Assembly: GCA_964423615.1 (NCBI GenBank)
Contig: CAYRFQ010000047.1
Coordinates: 1 to 53,300, forward strand
Source of the DNA: CAYRFQ01 sp964423615
Lineage (GTDB): Bacteria > Planctomycetota > Planctomycetia > Gemmatales > Gemmataceae
Length of the DNA stretch: 53,300 nt
Direction of reading: 5' to 3'
Below the pieces are notes generated by a model. That model made no database searches, was not told where the DNA came from, and saw only the letters and a program-made list of their open reading frames with translations. Of the stretch, positions 1-8,952 are shown piece by piece. The stretch's first letter is position 1. Each line of letters starts with the position of its first letter. Made by a program: the position numbers and the translations under genes.

Positions 1-579
1 TGCGCACGCTGTGTCTACCTTGTTTGCGAAGAATAAGTGCAAAACTCTAGTCTGATGGGATCCATACAACTTGGCCGAAACCGTGTTGCCGTTCTTGGAG
101 ACGGATTCGATGATGGCGGCGTGTCCGAACCATGTTCCGCCTGGTCGTTTCATCCAATATTGTACGAAGTCGCCAGGTTTCGCCTGAGTGGGAGAGACGA
201 TTTTTCCTCGACCCATCGAGACCAAGGCGTGTTGGATGCCTTTCGTCCTCGGATCCTCGTTCTGGATGAGTTTGGGCAGCCGTTTGCGCTCCGTCGCCGA
301 GAGATTCGAGATGTAGATCCTGCTTCGCATTTTGCGAGATAAGGATTTGTTGGTGGCTCGCTCGACGACAGCTCCCACAAACTGCACGCAGTTGAGCTGC
401 TTCTTTTTCGCGTTGGTGCCGTAGGTCCAACCTTTGTACTTGGTCTTGGCGAGGTGTTTTGCGATCGCGAGAGGTTTCGGTGTGTCTGAGTCCGGTTCCA
501 AAACGACGCGGGCGTTCGAAAGGTTTCCGGCGATACTCAAGACGACTGTGAGTGTCGAAAGGCAAAACGTTTCCATCAT
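1..579 (-). CDS. Secreted NlpC/P60- or CHAP-like amidase/peptidase (3' end cut by window)
   Basis: The frame is open from an ATG at 579 down to base 1, so the C-terminus lies outside the window (193 residues visible). The N-terminus (METFCLSTLTVVLSIAG) is a signal peptide. A Cys in LNCVQFVGAVV (residue 64), the KPGDFVQYW segment (near 135-142) and GHAAIIESV with His153 match the Cys/His layout of NlpC/P60 or CHAP cell-wall hydrolases, which cut peptide or amide bonds in peptidoglycan-type polymers outside the cytoplasm. It starts 20 bp after the stop of the upstream VWA gene, so the two are probably one transcript. An overlapping ORF in another frame (47-589) is a shadow. The fold assignment is moderately sure; the substrate is unknown. 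Confidence 0.7.
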   Translation of the reverse strand, partial: MMETFCLSTLTVVLSIAGNLSNARVVLEPDSDTPKPLAIAKHLAKTKYKGWTYGTNAKKKQLNCVQFVGAVVERATNKSLSRKMRSRIYISNLSATERKRLPKLIQNEDPRTKGIQHALVSMGRGKIVSPTQAKPGDFVQYWMKRPGGTWFGHAAIIESVSKNGNTVSAKLYGSHQTRVLHLFFANKVDTACA

Positions 580-598
580 TGTGTCCCATTGAGAACCG

Positions 599-3253
599 TT
601 AAGGCAACCCGGCGCTTTTGCGCACGATCCACTCCATGGTGACGAAGACGAGAAACACTCCGAGGACGTACCACGTCAGTACTCCATCTCGCCACAGTTT
701 CCTTTCGACGCGTTTCTGTCGCGGACTCATTCGGTTTTCCAACAAGCTCAACACTCGCTCGGTTTCGGACAACGTGATCGTTTCGCCACCAGTCGTTTTC
801 GCCAGGGATTCCAACAACTCGGTGTTGCCGTCGAGGCGAGCCTTTTCGGTGTCTGGTGGGGAGAGGACCACGAACGTGTTGTCTTGATCAGTTGGGGACG
901 TTTTCGCGAGTTTGAGCCGTTTGAGTTCGTCGGTGTACCCTGGGATATCGATCTCGATGTGGTAGTTCCCAGTGTTGATGCCTTTCTTTCCTTCGAAAAA
1001 CCGGGTATTGGGTTTTTGTTTGAGAATGATCGAATCGACGAGTTTTTTCGGATCGTTTTTGTTGTAGATGTTGGCCCGAACCGATTCTGGTAATTTCTCG
1101 ACGAGACTGCTGAGTCGGGCCACAATTTCCACATCCTCGCCCTTGGTGTAGACCGGTTGTTGGCTGCCATACCGGACATACTTGTTTCCCGAGGGAAGTA
1201 GTTTACCAGCGGCGGCCCACCGGATCACTTGTCCCCAAAACGTGTGGTGATACAGATCGCCGACGCGAAAACGCCATCGCCACGTACTATCCACGCCAAG
1301 GTAAAGCACGCGACCAAAACCGTAGTTTTGCAGCACCAAAACCGAGTGTTCGCGTGCCGTTTCCTCACTCGTTTTCTCGGCGTTCGTGTTAAGGCCCAGT
1401 TCGGAAGGTCTGGCATATCCCAGAGTCTTTGCGCCGGGCTTGGCCTCACCGATTACGGCCCAATAATGCGGGCGGAGGCTCGCCCATCGCCGTGCATTGA
1501 CGTCGTCTTTCGGATGGAGCCTAAGGAAGGGGCGAGCCCCACCGTCGATGGTCTTGGTGAGGCGGAAGCCTTTCTTGGAGCGGACCTCTCGCATCTTCTC
1601 CATGGGAAACAGTTTCGCCAGAGGATCGTCGGGAGTTTTGACGAACTCCAACGGCATCCAACGTTTTCCCGGAATCACAACAAGTGTGCCGCCGTGGTCT
1701 CCGACATACGCGGCAATCCGTTTTCGGTCGTCAACACTCAATACCTCGGGTGAAACGTCGCCAAGGACGATGCACTCGTAGTCGAGAATCGGGTCGGGAG
1801 CTTCCTTGACCGTCCACGGTGGAAACTGGAGAGCCGGGTGGTCGATTTTTTTGAGTTCGGCCTCCGAAACGGCCTTGATGCGTGGTTGGACGAACAACAC
1901 CGAGTCGGGCTCGATCGTCTTGTCTCTCTCCAGTGCGCTGGCCAAATAGTGATACTCCCATCGAGCATCACTCTCGACGAGGAGAACTCTGGCTCGATCC
2001 TTCGCGACGCGTAGGAAGGCGTGAGCCGTGTTGTTGGCCTTCGAGACCTCCGTCACGGTTTTGTCCTTGAGCCGAACACGCACGGTGATCTTCTGACGAC
2101 CCGATTTCGGTATCTTCGCTGACAGTGGGATGTCATAGATGTTCGTTTGCGGAGACTTAGGCGAAACGACCTTTTTCTTGGTGACGAGGACCTTTTTCTC
2201 GTGGAGCAACTCGACGATGACTTCCTGCCTGACCATGCCACTCACGAGGACTTTGGCGGTCACCTGGGCTTCGGTCCCTTTTGGCACGTCGTTTGGCGGG
2301 ACAACGACAGCAACAACAGAAACGTCTTTCGGGCCTTCCTTGGGGGCCACGAGGACTGGAAAAATGGGGACGTTTTGCCGCCCGAGGTTGTCGGTTTGTT
2401 TCAACAGAGCGGGTTCGGTATTCGTTCGTGGGGCCTGATTGTGTTGCCCGTCGCTCAACAGTACGATTCCGAGGAGGTCTGCTTCCCCGCTTGGGTTTTC
2501 CAGAGCGTACCGGAGCGGATGACGCAAGTCTGTCGATCGGCCGACAGAGATTTTTTTCGGTCGTTTCGCTTCCTCGATCTTTTTCGTCGGGAGGGTCCAC
2601 GATGCGTTATCGAATCCGATGATTTCGACTTCATGCTTGCGGGTGAGTTGTTCGATCAACGGTGTGGCCTGGCCTTCGAGGACCTTCAACGCAAGGTCGC
2701 GCCGGGTGCTCAGGTCCATCTGTTTGAGGATTTGATCGTGGAGTTGTTTCTGTTGCCTGCCCTCGAGGCTTGGGGGCCAATTCGGGGCCTGTTTTGATTT
2801 TTCGTAGTGCCGTATCCACTCATCGAGTAACGAATCGACGGGCAGTTTGGTTTCTGGATAAAGTTCTAACGATTGCGCGATCCGCAATTTTTCCAGGGAA
2901 GATCGTTGTGCGTCGGTGAGGTCCATGCTCTCCGAATGATCGACCGCCACCAGGACCCGTGTTGGTCGTTCCTCGGATTCGGTCTTCGTGAAACTCGGTT
3001 GCCACATCACAATCGTCCACAGCAGGAACACAACGACCAAGCGGAACGTCAAAAGCGTCACCGCGGTGACGCTTTTGACGAGTCGCAACTCGGAGACGTA
3101 GAGCCAAACGAGTAGGAAGCACGGAATCAACAGAAACAATGCGATCGTGGTACATTGCAAGACCAAACCGAGCGAAGCATAGCGAGGATGGGTCAACAGG
3201 ACCCATTCACCCAAAGGCACAGACAAGGAAGGTATCGACATGATCGTTGGCAC
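599..3253 (-). CDS. Membrane-anchored VWA-domain protein with glutamine-amidotransferase-like region
   Basis: A large (884 aa) membrane protein of a type common in planctomycetes. Two transmembrane helices lie at about residues 29-53 and 60-83. A von Willebrand A domain follows, with an intact metal-binding DxSxS motif (DHSES, 105-109) and the LLGIVLLSDGQ segment near the end of the domain. An Ig-like stretch comes next, then a region beginning VLLVESDARWEYHYL that resembles the class-I glutamine-amidotransferase-like fold of these proteins. A last helix (WYVLGVFLVFVTMEWIV) precedes a short tail. Such proteins resemble the BatA/BatB type and are thought to mediate protein contacts at the membrane; no enzymatic role is visible. 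An alternative start is Met5 (3241). It heads a two-gene unit with the NlpC/P60-like gene. Confidence 0.8.
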   Translation of the reverse strand: MPTIMSIPSLSVPLGEWVLLTHPRYASLGLVLQCTTIALFLLIPCFLLVWLYVSELRLVKSVTAVTLLTFRLVVVFLLWTIVMWQPSFTKTESEERPTRVLVAVDHSESMDLTDAQRSSLEKLRIAQSLELYPETKLPVDSLLDEWIRHYEKSKQAPNWPPSLEGRQQKQLHDQILKQMDLSTRRDLALKVLEGQATPLIEQLTRKHEVEIIGFDNASWTLPTKKIEEAKRPKKISVGRSTDLRHPLRYALENPSGEADLLGIVLLSDGQHNQAPRTNTEPALLKQTDNLGRQNVPIFPVLVAPKEGPKDVSVVAVVVPPNDVPKGTEAQVTAKVLVSGMVRQEVIVELLHEKKVLVTKKKVVSPKSPQTNIYDIPLSAKIPKSGRQKITVRVRLKDKTVTEVSKANNTAHAFLRVAKDRARVLLVESDARWEYHYLASALERDKTIEPDSVLFVQPRIKAVSEAELKKIDHPALQFPPWTVKEAPDPILDYECIVLGDVSPEVLSVDDRKRIAAYVGDHGGTLVVIPGKRWMPLEFVKTPDDPLAKLFPMEKMREVRSKKGFRLTKTIDGGARPFLRLHPKDDVNARRWASLRPHYWAVIGEAKPGAKTLGYARPSELGLNTNAEKTSEETAREHSVLVLQNYGFGRVLYLGVDSTWRWRFRVGDLYHHTFWGQVIRWAAAGKLLPSGNKYVRYGSQQPVYTKGEDVEIVARLSSLVEKLPESVRANIYNKNDPKKLVDSIILKQKPNTRFFEGKKGINTGNYHIEIDIPGYTDELKRLKLAKTSPTDQDNTFVVLSPPDTEKARLDGNTELLESLAKTTGGETITLSETERVLSLLENRMSPRQKRVERKLWRDGVLTWYVLGVFLVFVTMEWIVRKSAGLP

Positions 3254-3508
3254 TCAGCAGGAAGAAACTGCGGAAGAACAACTTCAAGATTTCTCGATGA
3301 AAACGAAAGTCGTTGGGGTTCGCAACCCAAAATCCGTATTATCAAATAGGATCCTGACGACGGAAAGGGCGAAAAGGGTTCCCCGCGGCCATTCCGAGAA
3401 ACTTCGAATTCGCGGCGTGATGGTATACGTCTACCTGTAAAGACTCATCCGTCTGCACAAACAGGTTCGAATTGTCAAACACAGGTTCACTAATCGAGAG
3501 GAGCCTCC
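3254..3508. other. Divergent intergenic region
   Basis: This 255-bp spacer separates the minus-strand VWA gene from the plus-strand PhnD-like gene, so it should hold both promoters. A small hairpin (GGGGTTCGCAACCC, near 3316) is the only structure noticed. The Shine-Dalgarno GAGAGGAG just before 3509 fixes the start of the right-hand gene. No convincing promoter boxes could be assigned. Confidence 0.4.
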
Positions 3509-4390
3509 ATGTTACGTTGCACGATGCTGATTGCCGTATTGTTGTCGCTTCCGTTGGCCTCGCTGAGCAGAGCCGAGCGGACTTCCAACAAGTCTTCCGA
3601 GACGAAAGTCCTGCGAGTCGGTGCTGTCGCCTACGGGCCATCGGTCGTGACTATATTTCAGGGTATCAAGCGGTACTTGAACAGCAAAGGATTGGCGAGC
3701 GATTACGTTCTCTATTCGAATTACGACGCCCTCGTCCGAGCCCTCCATCAAGGTGAGGTCGACGTTGCCTGGAACACTCCGTTGGCCCACGCCCAGTTCC
3801 ACGTTCAAGCGAACGGCAAGTCCAAGACGCTCGTCATGCGAGACATCGACCGCGGATTCCAATCGGTGTTGATCGCTCGTAAGGACGCGAATGTCAAGGC
3901 CCTGGAAGATTTGAAAGGGAAGACCCTTGTGCTCGGGAGCCGTCAAGCCGCCGAAGCCACGGTTTTGCCGAAATACTATCTTGCGAAGCAAGGTTTCACA
4001 TTCGACAACGTCAAGTTGCTCCGACTCGACGTCAAAAAAGATTGGGACGGCTGCCCTTGTTACAGTCCAGCCTCGGTGTTGCAATCGGTCGTGAAAGGCT
4101 ACGGACAAACAGGGATTATCTCGATGAGCCTTTGGAAGCGGATGCCGAAGAAAACGAAAAACCAACTTCGGCTCATTTGGGCCTCGCCGAAGTACAGCCA
4201 CTGCGTCTTCACGGCACGCGAAGATCTCGATTCCAAACGGGCCAAGATGTTTACCGACATCATGACCAGCATGAGTGCTACTGATTCGCACACTGCCGAC
4301 GTCATGCGTTTGGAAGGTTGCAAGAAATGGCTGCCTGGCCAACAGGCTGGGTTCGAAGACTTGGTCAAGGCTTTGCAACAGGACAACTAA
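3509..4390 (+). CDS. PhnD-like periplasmic phosphate/phosphonate-type solute-binding protein
   Basis: 293 aa with a signal peptide (MLRCTMLIAVLLSLPLASLSRA). The mature part follows the type-II periplasmic binding fold of the PhnD family: LRVGAVAYGP at the start, the NYDALVRALHQGEVDVAWNTPLAHAQF segment typical of the ligand cleft, and a second lobe around LKGKTLVLGSRQAAEATVLP. Family members bind phosphonate, phosphite, phosphate or other small anions for an ABC importer or a sensor. No ATPase or permease gene is adjacent, so this is an orphan binding protein; it may serve a remote transporter or a signalling role. A CPCYSP motif (about residues 180-185) is unusual. The start is supported by GAGAGGAG about 10 bases upstream. 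Confidence 0.82.
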   Translation: MLRCTMLIAVLLSLPLASLSRAERTSNKSSETKVLRVGAVAYGPSVVTIFQGIKRYLNSKGLASDYVLYSNYDALVRALHQGEVDVAWNTPLAHAQFHVQANGKSKTLVMRDIDRGFQSVLIARKDANVKALEDLKGKTLVLGSRQAAEATVLPKYYLAKQGFTFDNVKLLRLDVKKDWDGCPCYSPASVLQSVVKGYGQTGIISMSLWKRMPKKTKNQLRLIWASPKYSHCVFTAREDLDSKRAKMFTDIMTSMSATDSHTADVMRLEGCKKWLPGQQAGFEDLVKALQQDN

Positions 4391-4574
4391 GGCTCGGTCA
4401 CAAACCGCAACGGGGCAGGTTGACGTCCCAGCGAGCGAACACCTTTCGCTTACGACTTCATCGCTGGGCGAGTCCCGTTTCATTCGAAATCGGCATCGCT
4501 TGTCACACCTATCCTCGAATCAGAAAAGCCAGTTCGTTTGGGTAGTTTTGTGGGGTGCGACAAGGAACTTGTGG

Positions 4575-4610
4575 CGATGGCACACCAGGTCTTTTTGTGG
4601 CGTGCCATCG
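4575..4610. repeat. Hairpin repeat, family 2 (copy 1), between convergent genes
   Basis: CGATGGCACACCA (4575-4587) and TGGCGTGCCATCG (4598-4610) form a 13-bp stem with one mismatch around a 10-base T-rich loop. A near-identical hairpin lies at 13665-13696. Both sit between two genes that converge, which suggests a role as a two-way transcription barrier, though neither is followed by a clear T-run. Confidence 0.6.
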
Positions 4611-4665
4611 CTGCCTTGGTTCTCCAGGTCGAGTACACCTCCGAAAGACCAGAAACTTGGATGAA

Positions 4666-6063
4666 CTACTGCTTATCCGGGGACGACTGCAACGGAATGT
4701 CCATCAACCCATACTTTTTCATCTTCTTGTAGAGCGTAACTCGGCTGATCCCAAGCATGGCGGCAGCACGGGAACGACTGTATCCGTTTTCGCGAAGGGC
4801 TCGCTGGACGGCGTTGCGTTCACTGGCCTCTCTTTGTTGATCCCACATCGTCGCGTTCGTGTCGTCGGTCGTTTCAGGAACGGTCGTTTCGGTGTGGTCA
4901 CGAATGGGGTCGGGAAGATGTTCGAACAGCAGTTCGGGGCCATCGGACAGCAGCACGGCGTGTTGGATGGCGTTCTCGAGTTGGCGGATGTTGCCTGGCC
5001 AGGGATACGTTTCGAGAGCGGCCAGAGCCCGAGGGTTGATGTCGAACAATTTTTTGTCGAATTTGCGATTGAACTTGGCAGCCATTTTTCGCGCCAGGCA
5101 GCAAATGTCCCGGGTTCGTTCCCGAAGTGCAGGCAAGTGGAACGACATCACGTTAAGCCGGTAGTACAAGTCTGGACGGAATTTCTCCTTTTCGACCGCT
5201 TCGTCCAAAAGCAGGTTACTCGCCACGATCAGACGGGCTTGGCACTTCTGAGTTTCGTTGCTTCCGACGGGTTCGAATTCTCCGGTCTCGATGACACGCA
5301 AGAGAGTCGCTTGTTGTTCCAGGCCGAGAGTGTCGATCTCGTCGAGCAATAATGTTCCCTCGCCAACGGCGGCAAACTTTCCGACTTTGGTCCGATCGGC
5401 TCCGGTAAACGCGCCCTTGACGTGGCCGAAGAACTCGCTTTCGATGAGATTATTCGTTACGGCCCCACACGCCACGTGCATGAATTTGTGCTGCTTTCGT
5501 GGCGAGTTGTCGTGGATGAGGCGGGCAAAGTGGGTTTTTCCCGTTCCTGTTTCCCCCGTCAACAAGACCGTCACGTCGTGCTTGGCGGCGATGATGATTC
5601 GATCAGCCAGGAAAGCCAAAGACGGGGTGCTGGCATTCAATTGCCGCCGCAAGGTGTCTTCGAGCGATGAATTCAGGCTTCCAAATGGGCAATCGCACTT
5701 GAGGGCTTCTTGAGCGAGGAGGGTCAGTTTGTCCCGCTCGTCGGGCCACCGGACTACGCCGGTTAAGTGTTGGCTAAGACTCGCCACGAAGTCTTCGTTG
5801 GATTCTTCGAGTTCGATGAGGACCACTCGTGCGGAGAGTTGCTGCAAAGAGAGGTCTTGAACCAAGTGGGCGATTGGGGGTTCGTCCTGGGCCGACCGAC
5901 GAATCGTCACGACCAAGCCGTCTTCGTCTTGGCCCAGAAAATCGGAAGCCGTTTCGTAGGTCCAAACAGACGGGGGACGGCCGATGTGTTCGGTCAGAAA
6001 GGTCGAGACACTCCGGGCGGCCTCCGGATCCGGAACAATGAGAGCAACACAATTGCCAGACAT
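4666..6063 (-). CDS. Sigma-54-dependent transcriptional activator (AAA+ enhancer-binding protein)
   Basis: 465 aa from the ATG at 6063, chosen because GGAAGAG lies just upstream; the longer frame to 6231 adds a Pro/Arg-rich extension with no signal. Residues 1-125 resemble a receiver domain in size, but the position expected to carry the phosphorylated Asp reads VTIRRSAQ, so it is probably not a normal phosphoacceptor. The AAA+ domain has Walker A GETGTGKT (170-177), the sigma-54-contact loop GAFTGA (217-222), Walker B TLLLDEID (237-244) and PWPGNIRQLENAI. A Fis-type helix-turn-helix (NGYSRSRAAAMLGISRVTLYKKMKKYG) ends the protein. It should hydrolyse ATP to open promoters held by sigma-54 RNA polymerase. 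Its targets are unknown and no partner kinase is adjacent. Confidence 0.92.
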   Translation of the reverse strand: MSGNCVALIVPDPEAARSVSTFLTEHIGRPPSVWTYETASDFLGQDEDGLVVTIRRSAQDEPPIAHLVQDLSLQQLSARVVLIELEESNEDFVASLSQHLTGVVRWPDERDKLTLLAQEALKCDCPFGSLNSSLEDTLRRQLNASTPSLAFLADRIIIAAKHDVTVLLTGETGTGKTHFARLIHDNSPRKQHKFMHVACGAVTNNLIESEFFGHVKGAFTGADRTKVGKFAAVGEGTLLLDEIDTLGLEQQATLLRVIETGEFEPVGSNETQKCQARLIVASNLLLDEAVEKEKFRPDLYYRLNVMSFHLPALRERTRDICCLARKMAAKFNRKFDKKLFDINPRALAALETYPWPGNIRQLENAIQHAVLLSDGPELLFEHLPDPIRDHTETTVPETTDDTNATMWDQQREASERNAVQRALRENGYSRSRAAAMLGISRVTLYKKMKKYGLMDIPLQSSPDKQ

Positions 6064-6214
6064 AGACTCTTCCGATGAATATGTATTTCTATGTTGAAAC
6101 AAAGAGTCCGACGCGAAGGGGAACCGTCGGACTCCATGAGTGGGGAAATAGGGGAAACAAGAGCAGGGAGACCGTCGGGGAGTAGGGGAGCGCCGGTCCA
6201 ACAGAATAGAGAAC

Positions 6215-6254
6215 GTGTTAACTCCCGTCAACGAACGTTAATGGTAGTTAACAC
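6215..6254. promoter_or_regulatory. Operator-like GTTAAC inverted repeat upstream of the sigma-54 activator gene
   Basis: GTGTTAAC (6215-6222) and GTTAACAC (6247-6254) are perfect inverted half-sites separated by 24 bp. A third, partial CGTTAATGG site lies between them and a GATAACA follows. They lie 150-190 bp upstream of the activator start, in the spacer shared with the divergent carbamoyltransferase gene. The repeat is seen directly; a binding protein (the activator itself or another) is only a guess. Confidence 0.35.
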
Positions 6255-6349
6255 TCTGTTGATAACATTGGTCAGGGTTGGGCCGTTGTCAAGAAAATGT
6301 GCGAACGAATCGCGATCTTGAACGTGGCCGGCCGCTTGGGTAGATGGGG

Positions 6350-6480
6350 ACACTTAAAGCGTCATCCGTTTGTGTTGGGTACAGTGCCTCGTGGGCTTAC
6401 GCACACGGCTAAGATCTGACGCCGCTGCGCGGCTGGAAGAACCAAGACGAACGCCATCCTTATGGATTCGACAACCCTAG
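6350..6480 (+). repeat. Dispersed palindromic element, family 1 (degenerate copy D)
   Basis: The core at about 6390-6442 (GTGGGCTTACGCACACGGCTAAGATCTGA continued by CGCCGCTGCGCGGC) matches the core of the better copy at 30128-30282 in order and spacing: two small hairpins joined by a GGCTA-GATCT linker, ending in AACC. The right flank also resembles the inverted arm. The left arm is poorly conserved, so the ends are approximate. Confidence 0.5.
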
Positions 6481-6642
6481 CGGGACCCAGGACTTGGATA
6501 CCGAGAACGTTCTAGCTCGAAGCGCGACCGAAGAACATCTTTTGCGAGCTTCGCTTGTACTTTTTAAGATTGCCCGCGAGCACGAATAGGCTGTGGCTCT
6601 CGACATTCCTCCAACACAACGGTCAAACGATCAGGAGCCTTC

Positions 6643-8439
6643 GTGACGGCGATCCTTGGAATTTCGGCTTGGTATCACGACAGCGCCGCGGCTCTTGTCG
6701 TCGATGGTCGAATCATTGCTGCTGCCCAAGAAGAGCGGTTCTCCCGAATCAAGCACGATCCTAACCTTCCAACCAGAGCCATCGAGTATTGCCTTCGCGA
6801 GGGCAACCTCGAAGTCGGCGAACTCGAATACGTAGTCTTTTATGAGAAACCACTGACGAAGTTCGAACGGCTTCTGGAAACCTACCTGAGTTATGCCCCT
6901 CAAGGGTTTCTGAGTTTTTGCCGTGCGGTCCCACTTTGGCTCAAGGACAAACTCTTTACGCGAAGGCTCATCCAAAAATCTCTCGGAGCCAAGACTCGAA
7001 TTCCCATCGTCTTTCTCGAACACCACGAGAGCCACGCCGCGAGTGCGTTCTTTCCGTCGCCGTTTCGCCAAGCTGCGATCTTGACGCTCGACGGCGTCGG
7101 CGAGTGGAGCACTGCTACTTTCGGCGTTGGCCAAGAGAATCGAATCACGTTAACCCACCAACTCTCGTTTCCCCATTCGCTCGGCTTGCTCTACTCGGCC
7201 TTCACGTATTACTGCGGATTTGAAGTCAATGGCGGTGAGTACAAGTTGATGGGACTGGCTCCTTATGGAAAACCAACCTATGTCGAAGTCATCCGCAAAC
7301 ACCTCGTGGACATGAAACCAGATGGTAGTTTTCGGCTCAACATGACGTACTTCAACTACTGCCAGGGCTTCACGATGACGAACCACCGATTCGCGAAGTT
7401 ATTTGGAGGTCGGCCTCGACGCCCGGAGTCGGAGATAACACAGCGACACATGGATCTCGCCGCAAGCATCCAAGCCGTGACCGAAGAGATCGTCCTTCGC
7501 ATGGGCCAGACTATTCATCAACAGACCGGAATGAGCAACTTGGTCATGGCCGGTGGCGTTGCTTTGAACTGTGTTGCGAACGGTCGCTTGCTTCGTGAGG
7601 GGCCTTTCGACGCCATTTGGATTCAACCAGCAGCTGGTGATGCCGGTGGGGCACTGGGAGCCGCGTTATTCGTTTGGCATCAGCTGCTTGGTAAGCCAAG
7701 AGAAAGGAACGCTTCGGATTTCCAACATGGGAGCCTTCTCGGCCCATCGTTCTGCCAAGAGGAGATTCGTCGGTTGCTTGACCAGAAACATGTCCGATAC
7801 CAATACGTCCCAGATTTCTCTTCTCTCGTGAAAGTTGTGAGTGATTTCCTCCAGGGAGGAAAAGTCGTTGGGTGGTTTCAAGGACGGATGGAATTCGGAC
7901 CGAGAGCCCTCGGAAACCGAAGTATTCTCGCCGATCCTCGCGGCGAGGATGTGCAGAACCGAATCAATCAGAAAGTGAAATTTCGCGAGAGCTTCCGTCC
8001 CTTCGCACCGGCCGTCCTCGCGGAGTACGTCCACGAATGGTTCGATTTTCCTACTGGTCAAGAAAGTCCGTATATGTTGTTCGTCGCGTCTGTGTTGGAG
8101 CAACACCGGCGTGCCGCTGCCGACGTCAACATTGGTGTTGATCTCTTGAACCCCTTGTCGCAATGGGCACCGCCGCGATCTACCGTTCCTGCCATTACGC
8201 ACGTCGATTACACAGCGCGGCTTCAAACCGTTGACGAGACTCGGAATCCAAAGTTTTATCAATTGGTATCTGCGTTCTACAAAAGGACAGGGTGTCCGAT
8301 ACTCGTGAACACAAGTTTCAACGTTCGAGGAGAACCGATCGTTTGTACTCCCGAAGATGCTCTGCGGTGTTATCAGACCACGGGTCTCGACGTGTTGGTG
8401 CTCGAGGACTTTGTGATCGAGAAGGAGGTGAATTCGTGA
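6643..8439 (+). CDS. NodU/CmcH-type carbamoyltransferase
   Basis: 598 aa, starting at GTG 6643 with AGGAG 5 bases upstream. The N-terminal part (ILGISAWYHDSAAALVVDG) is the ASKHA-like nucleotide-binding domain with the conserved HHESHAASAFFPSPF and GGVALNCVANGRL motifs. The C-terminal YrdC-like part carries FGPRALGNRSILADPR and FNVRGEPIVCTPEDAL. The family transfers a carbamoyl group from carbamoyl phosphate, through a carbamoyl-adenylate, to a hydroxyl of a sugar, antibiotic or lipid-linked product. Its stop overlaps the start of an SxtJ-like membrane gene, the usual neighbour in many genomes, which suggests a membrane-linked product. The acceptor cannot be named. The other genes often seen with this pair (a DUF5989-type small protein, an SGNH hydrolase) were not found here. 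Confidence 0.93.
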   Translation: MTAILGISAWYHDSAAALVVDGRIIAAAQEERFSRIKHDPNLPTRAIEYCLREGNLEVGELEYVVFYEKPLTKFERLLETYLSYAPQGFLSFCRAVPLWLKDKLFTRRLIQKSLGAKTRIPIVFLEHHESHAASAFFPSPFRQAAILTLDGVGEWSTATFGVGQENRITLTHQLSFPHSLGLLYSAFTYYCGFEVNGGEYKLMGLAPYGKPTYVEVIRKHLVDMKPDGSFRLNMTYFNYCQGFTMTNHRFAKLFGGRPRRPESEITQRHMDLAASIQAVTEEIVLRMGQTIHQQTGMSNLVMAGGVALNCVANGRLLREGPFDAIWIQPAAGDAGGALGAALFVWHQLLGKPRERNASDFQHGSLLGPSFCQEEIRRLLDQKHVRYQYVPDFSSLVKVVSDFLQGGKVVGWFQGRMEFGPRALGNRSILADPRGEDVQNRINQKVKFRESFRPFAPAVLAEYVHEWFDFPTGQESPYMLFVASVLEQHRRAAADVNIGVDLLNPLSQWAPPRSTVPAITHVDYTARLQTVDETRNPKFYQLVSAFYKRTGCPILVNTSFNVRGEPIVCTPEDALRCYQTTGLDVLVLEDFVIEKEVNS

Positions 8440-8852
8440 ACTGGATTGATATTCCGTTTCATCCAGAGAAAACCTTCTTGCGGCAATTTGGACTCCTTTG
8501 TGTCGGAATGTTCGGTCTCTTTGCTACTTGGCAGGCGCTATTCCGCGGAAACGTCTTCGTGGCTATTGTGTTCGGAACCATCGCAGCGGTGTTTGGTATC
8601 GTTTCGGTGGTAGCTCCGTCGTTCCTGCGATTTGTCTTTGTTGGCTGGATGGTTCTCGTTTTTCCAGTCGGCTGGATTGTTTCACGTGTTCTGTTGGGAG
8701 TTATCTTTTATGGGGTCATAACTCCCGTATCACTATTCTTCCGATTGGTGGGCCGCGATGCCCTTTGCAGAAAGCAAGAGTCTGGCCAACAGACCTATTG
8801 GACGACCCGTCGCCAGACCGAAGATGTGAAACGGTATTTGCGGCAGTATTAA
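8436..8852 (+). CDS. SxtJ-like small membrane protein
   Basis: 138 aa from GTG 8436, whose TG is shared with the TGA of the carbamoyltransferase; an ideal AAGGAGGTG lies 6-7 bases upstream, inside that gene, so the two are translationally coupled. The longer frame from 8292 is rejected because it lies within the carbamoyltransferase. The protein has three or four hydrophobic segments (FGLLCVGMFGLFATW, VFVAIVFGTIAAVFGIVSVVA, FVGWMVLVFPVGWIVSRVLLGVIFYGVITPVSLFF) and a charged C-terminal tail, as in the SxtJ family of membrane proteins that accompany NodU-type carbamoyltransferases. Its biochemical role is not known; it may anchor the enzyme or its product at the membrane. Confidence 0.85.
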   Translation: MNWIDIPFHPEKTFLRQFGLLCVGMFGLFATWQALFRGNVFVAIVFGTIAAVFGIVSVVAPSFLRFVFVGWMVLVFPVGWIVSRVLLGVIFYGVITPVSLFFRLVGRDALCRKQESGQQTYWTTRRQTEDVKRYLRQY

Positions 8853-8952
8853 GGTGATATCTTTGGGCCGAACTTGTTCCTGTTCCCCGGGCGATGAATC
8901 ACTCCAAAGGGTCGTAAAGCGTGGCCGTTTCGGTGCTGCCGGAGGATGATTG

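Noticed and set aside
47..589. A 180-codon minus-strand frame at the left edge
   Set aside because: The neighbouring frame from 579 has a signal peptide and NlpC/P60-like motifs and runs open to the window edge; this one is its Arg-rich shadow.
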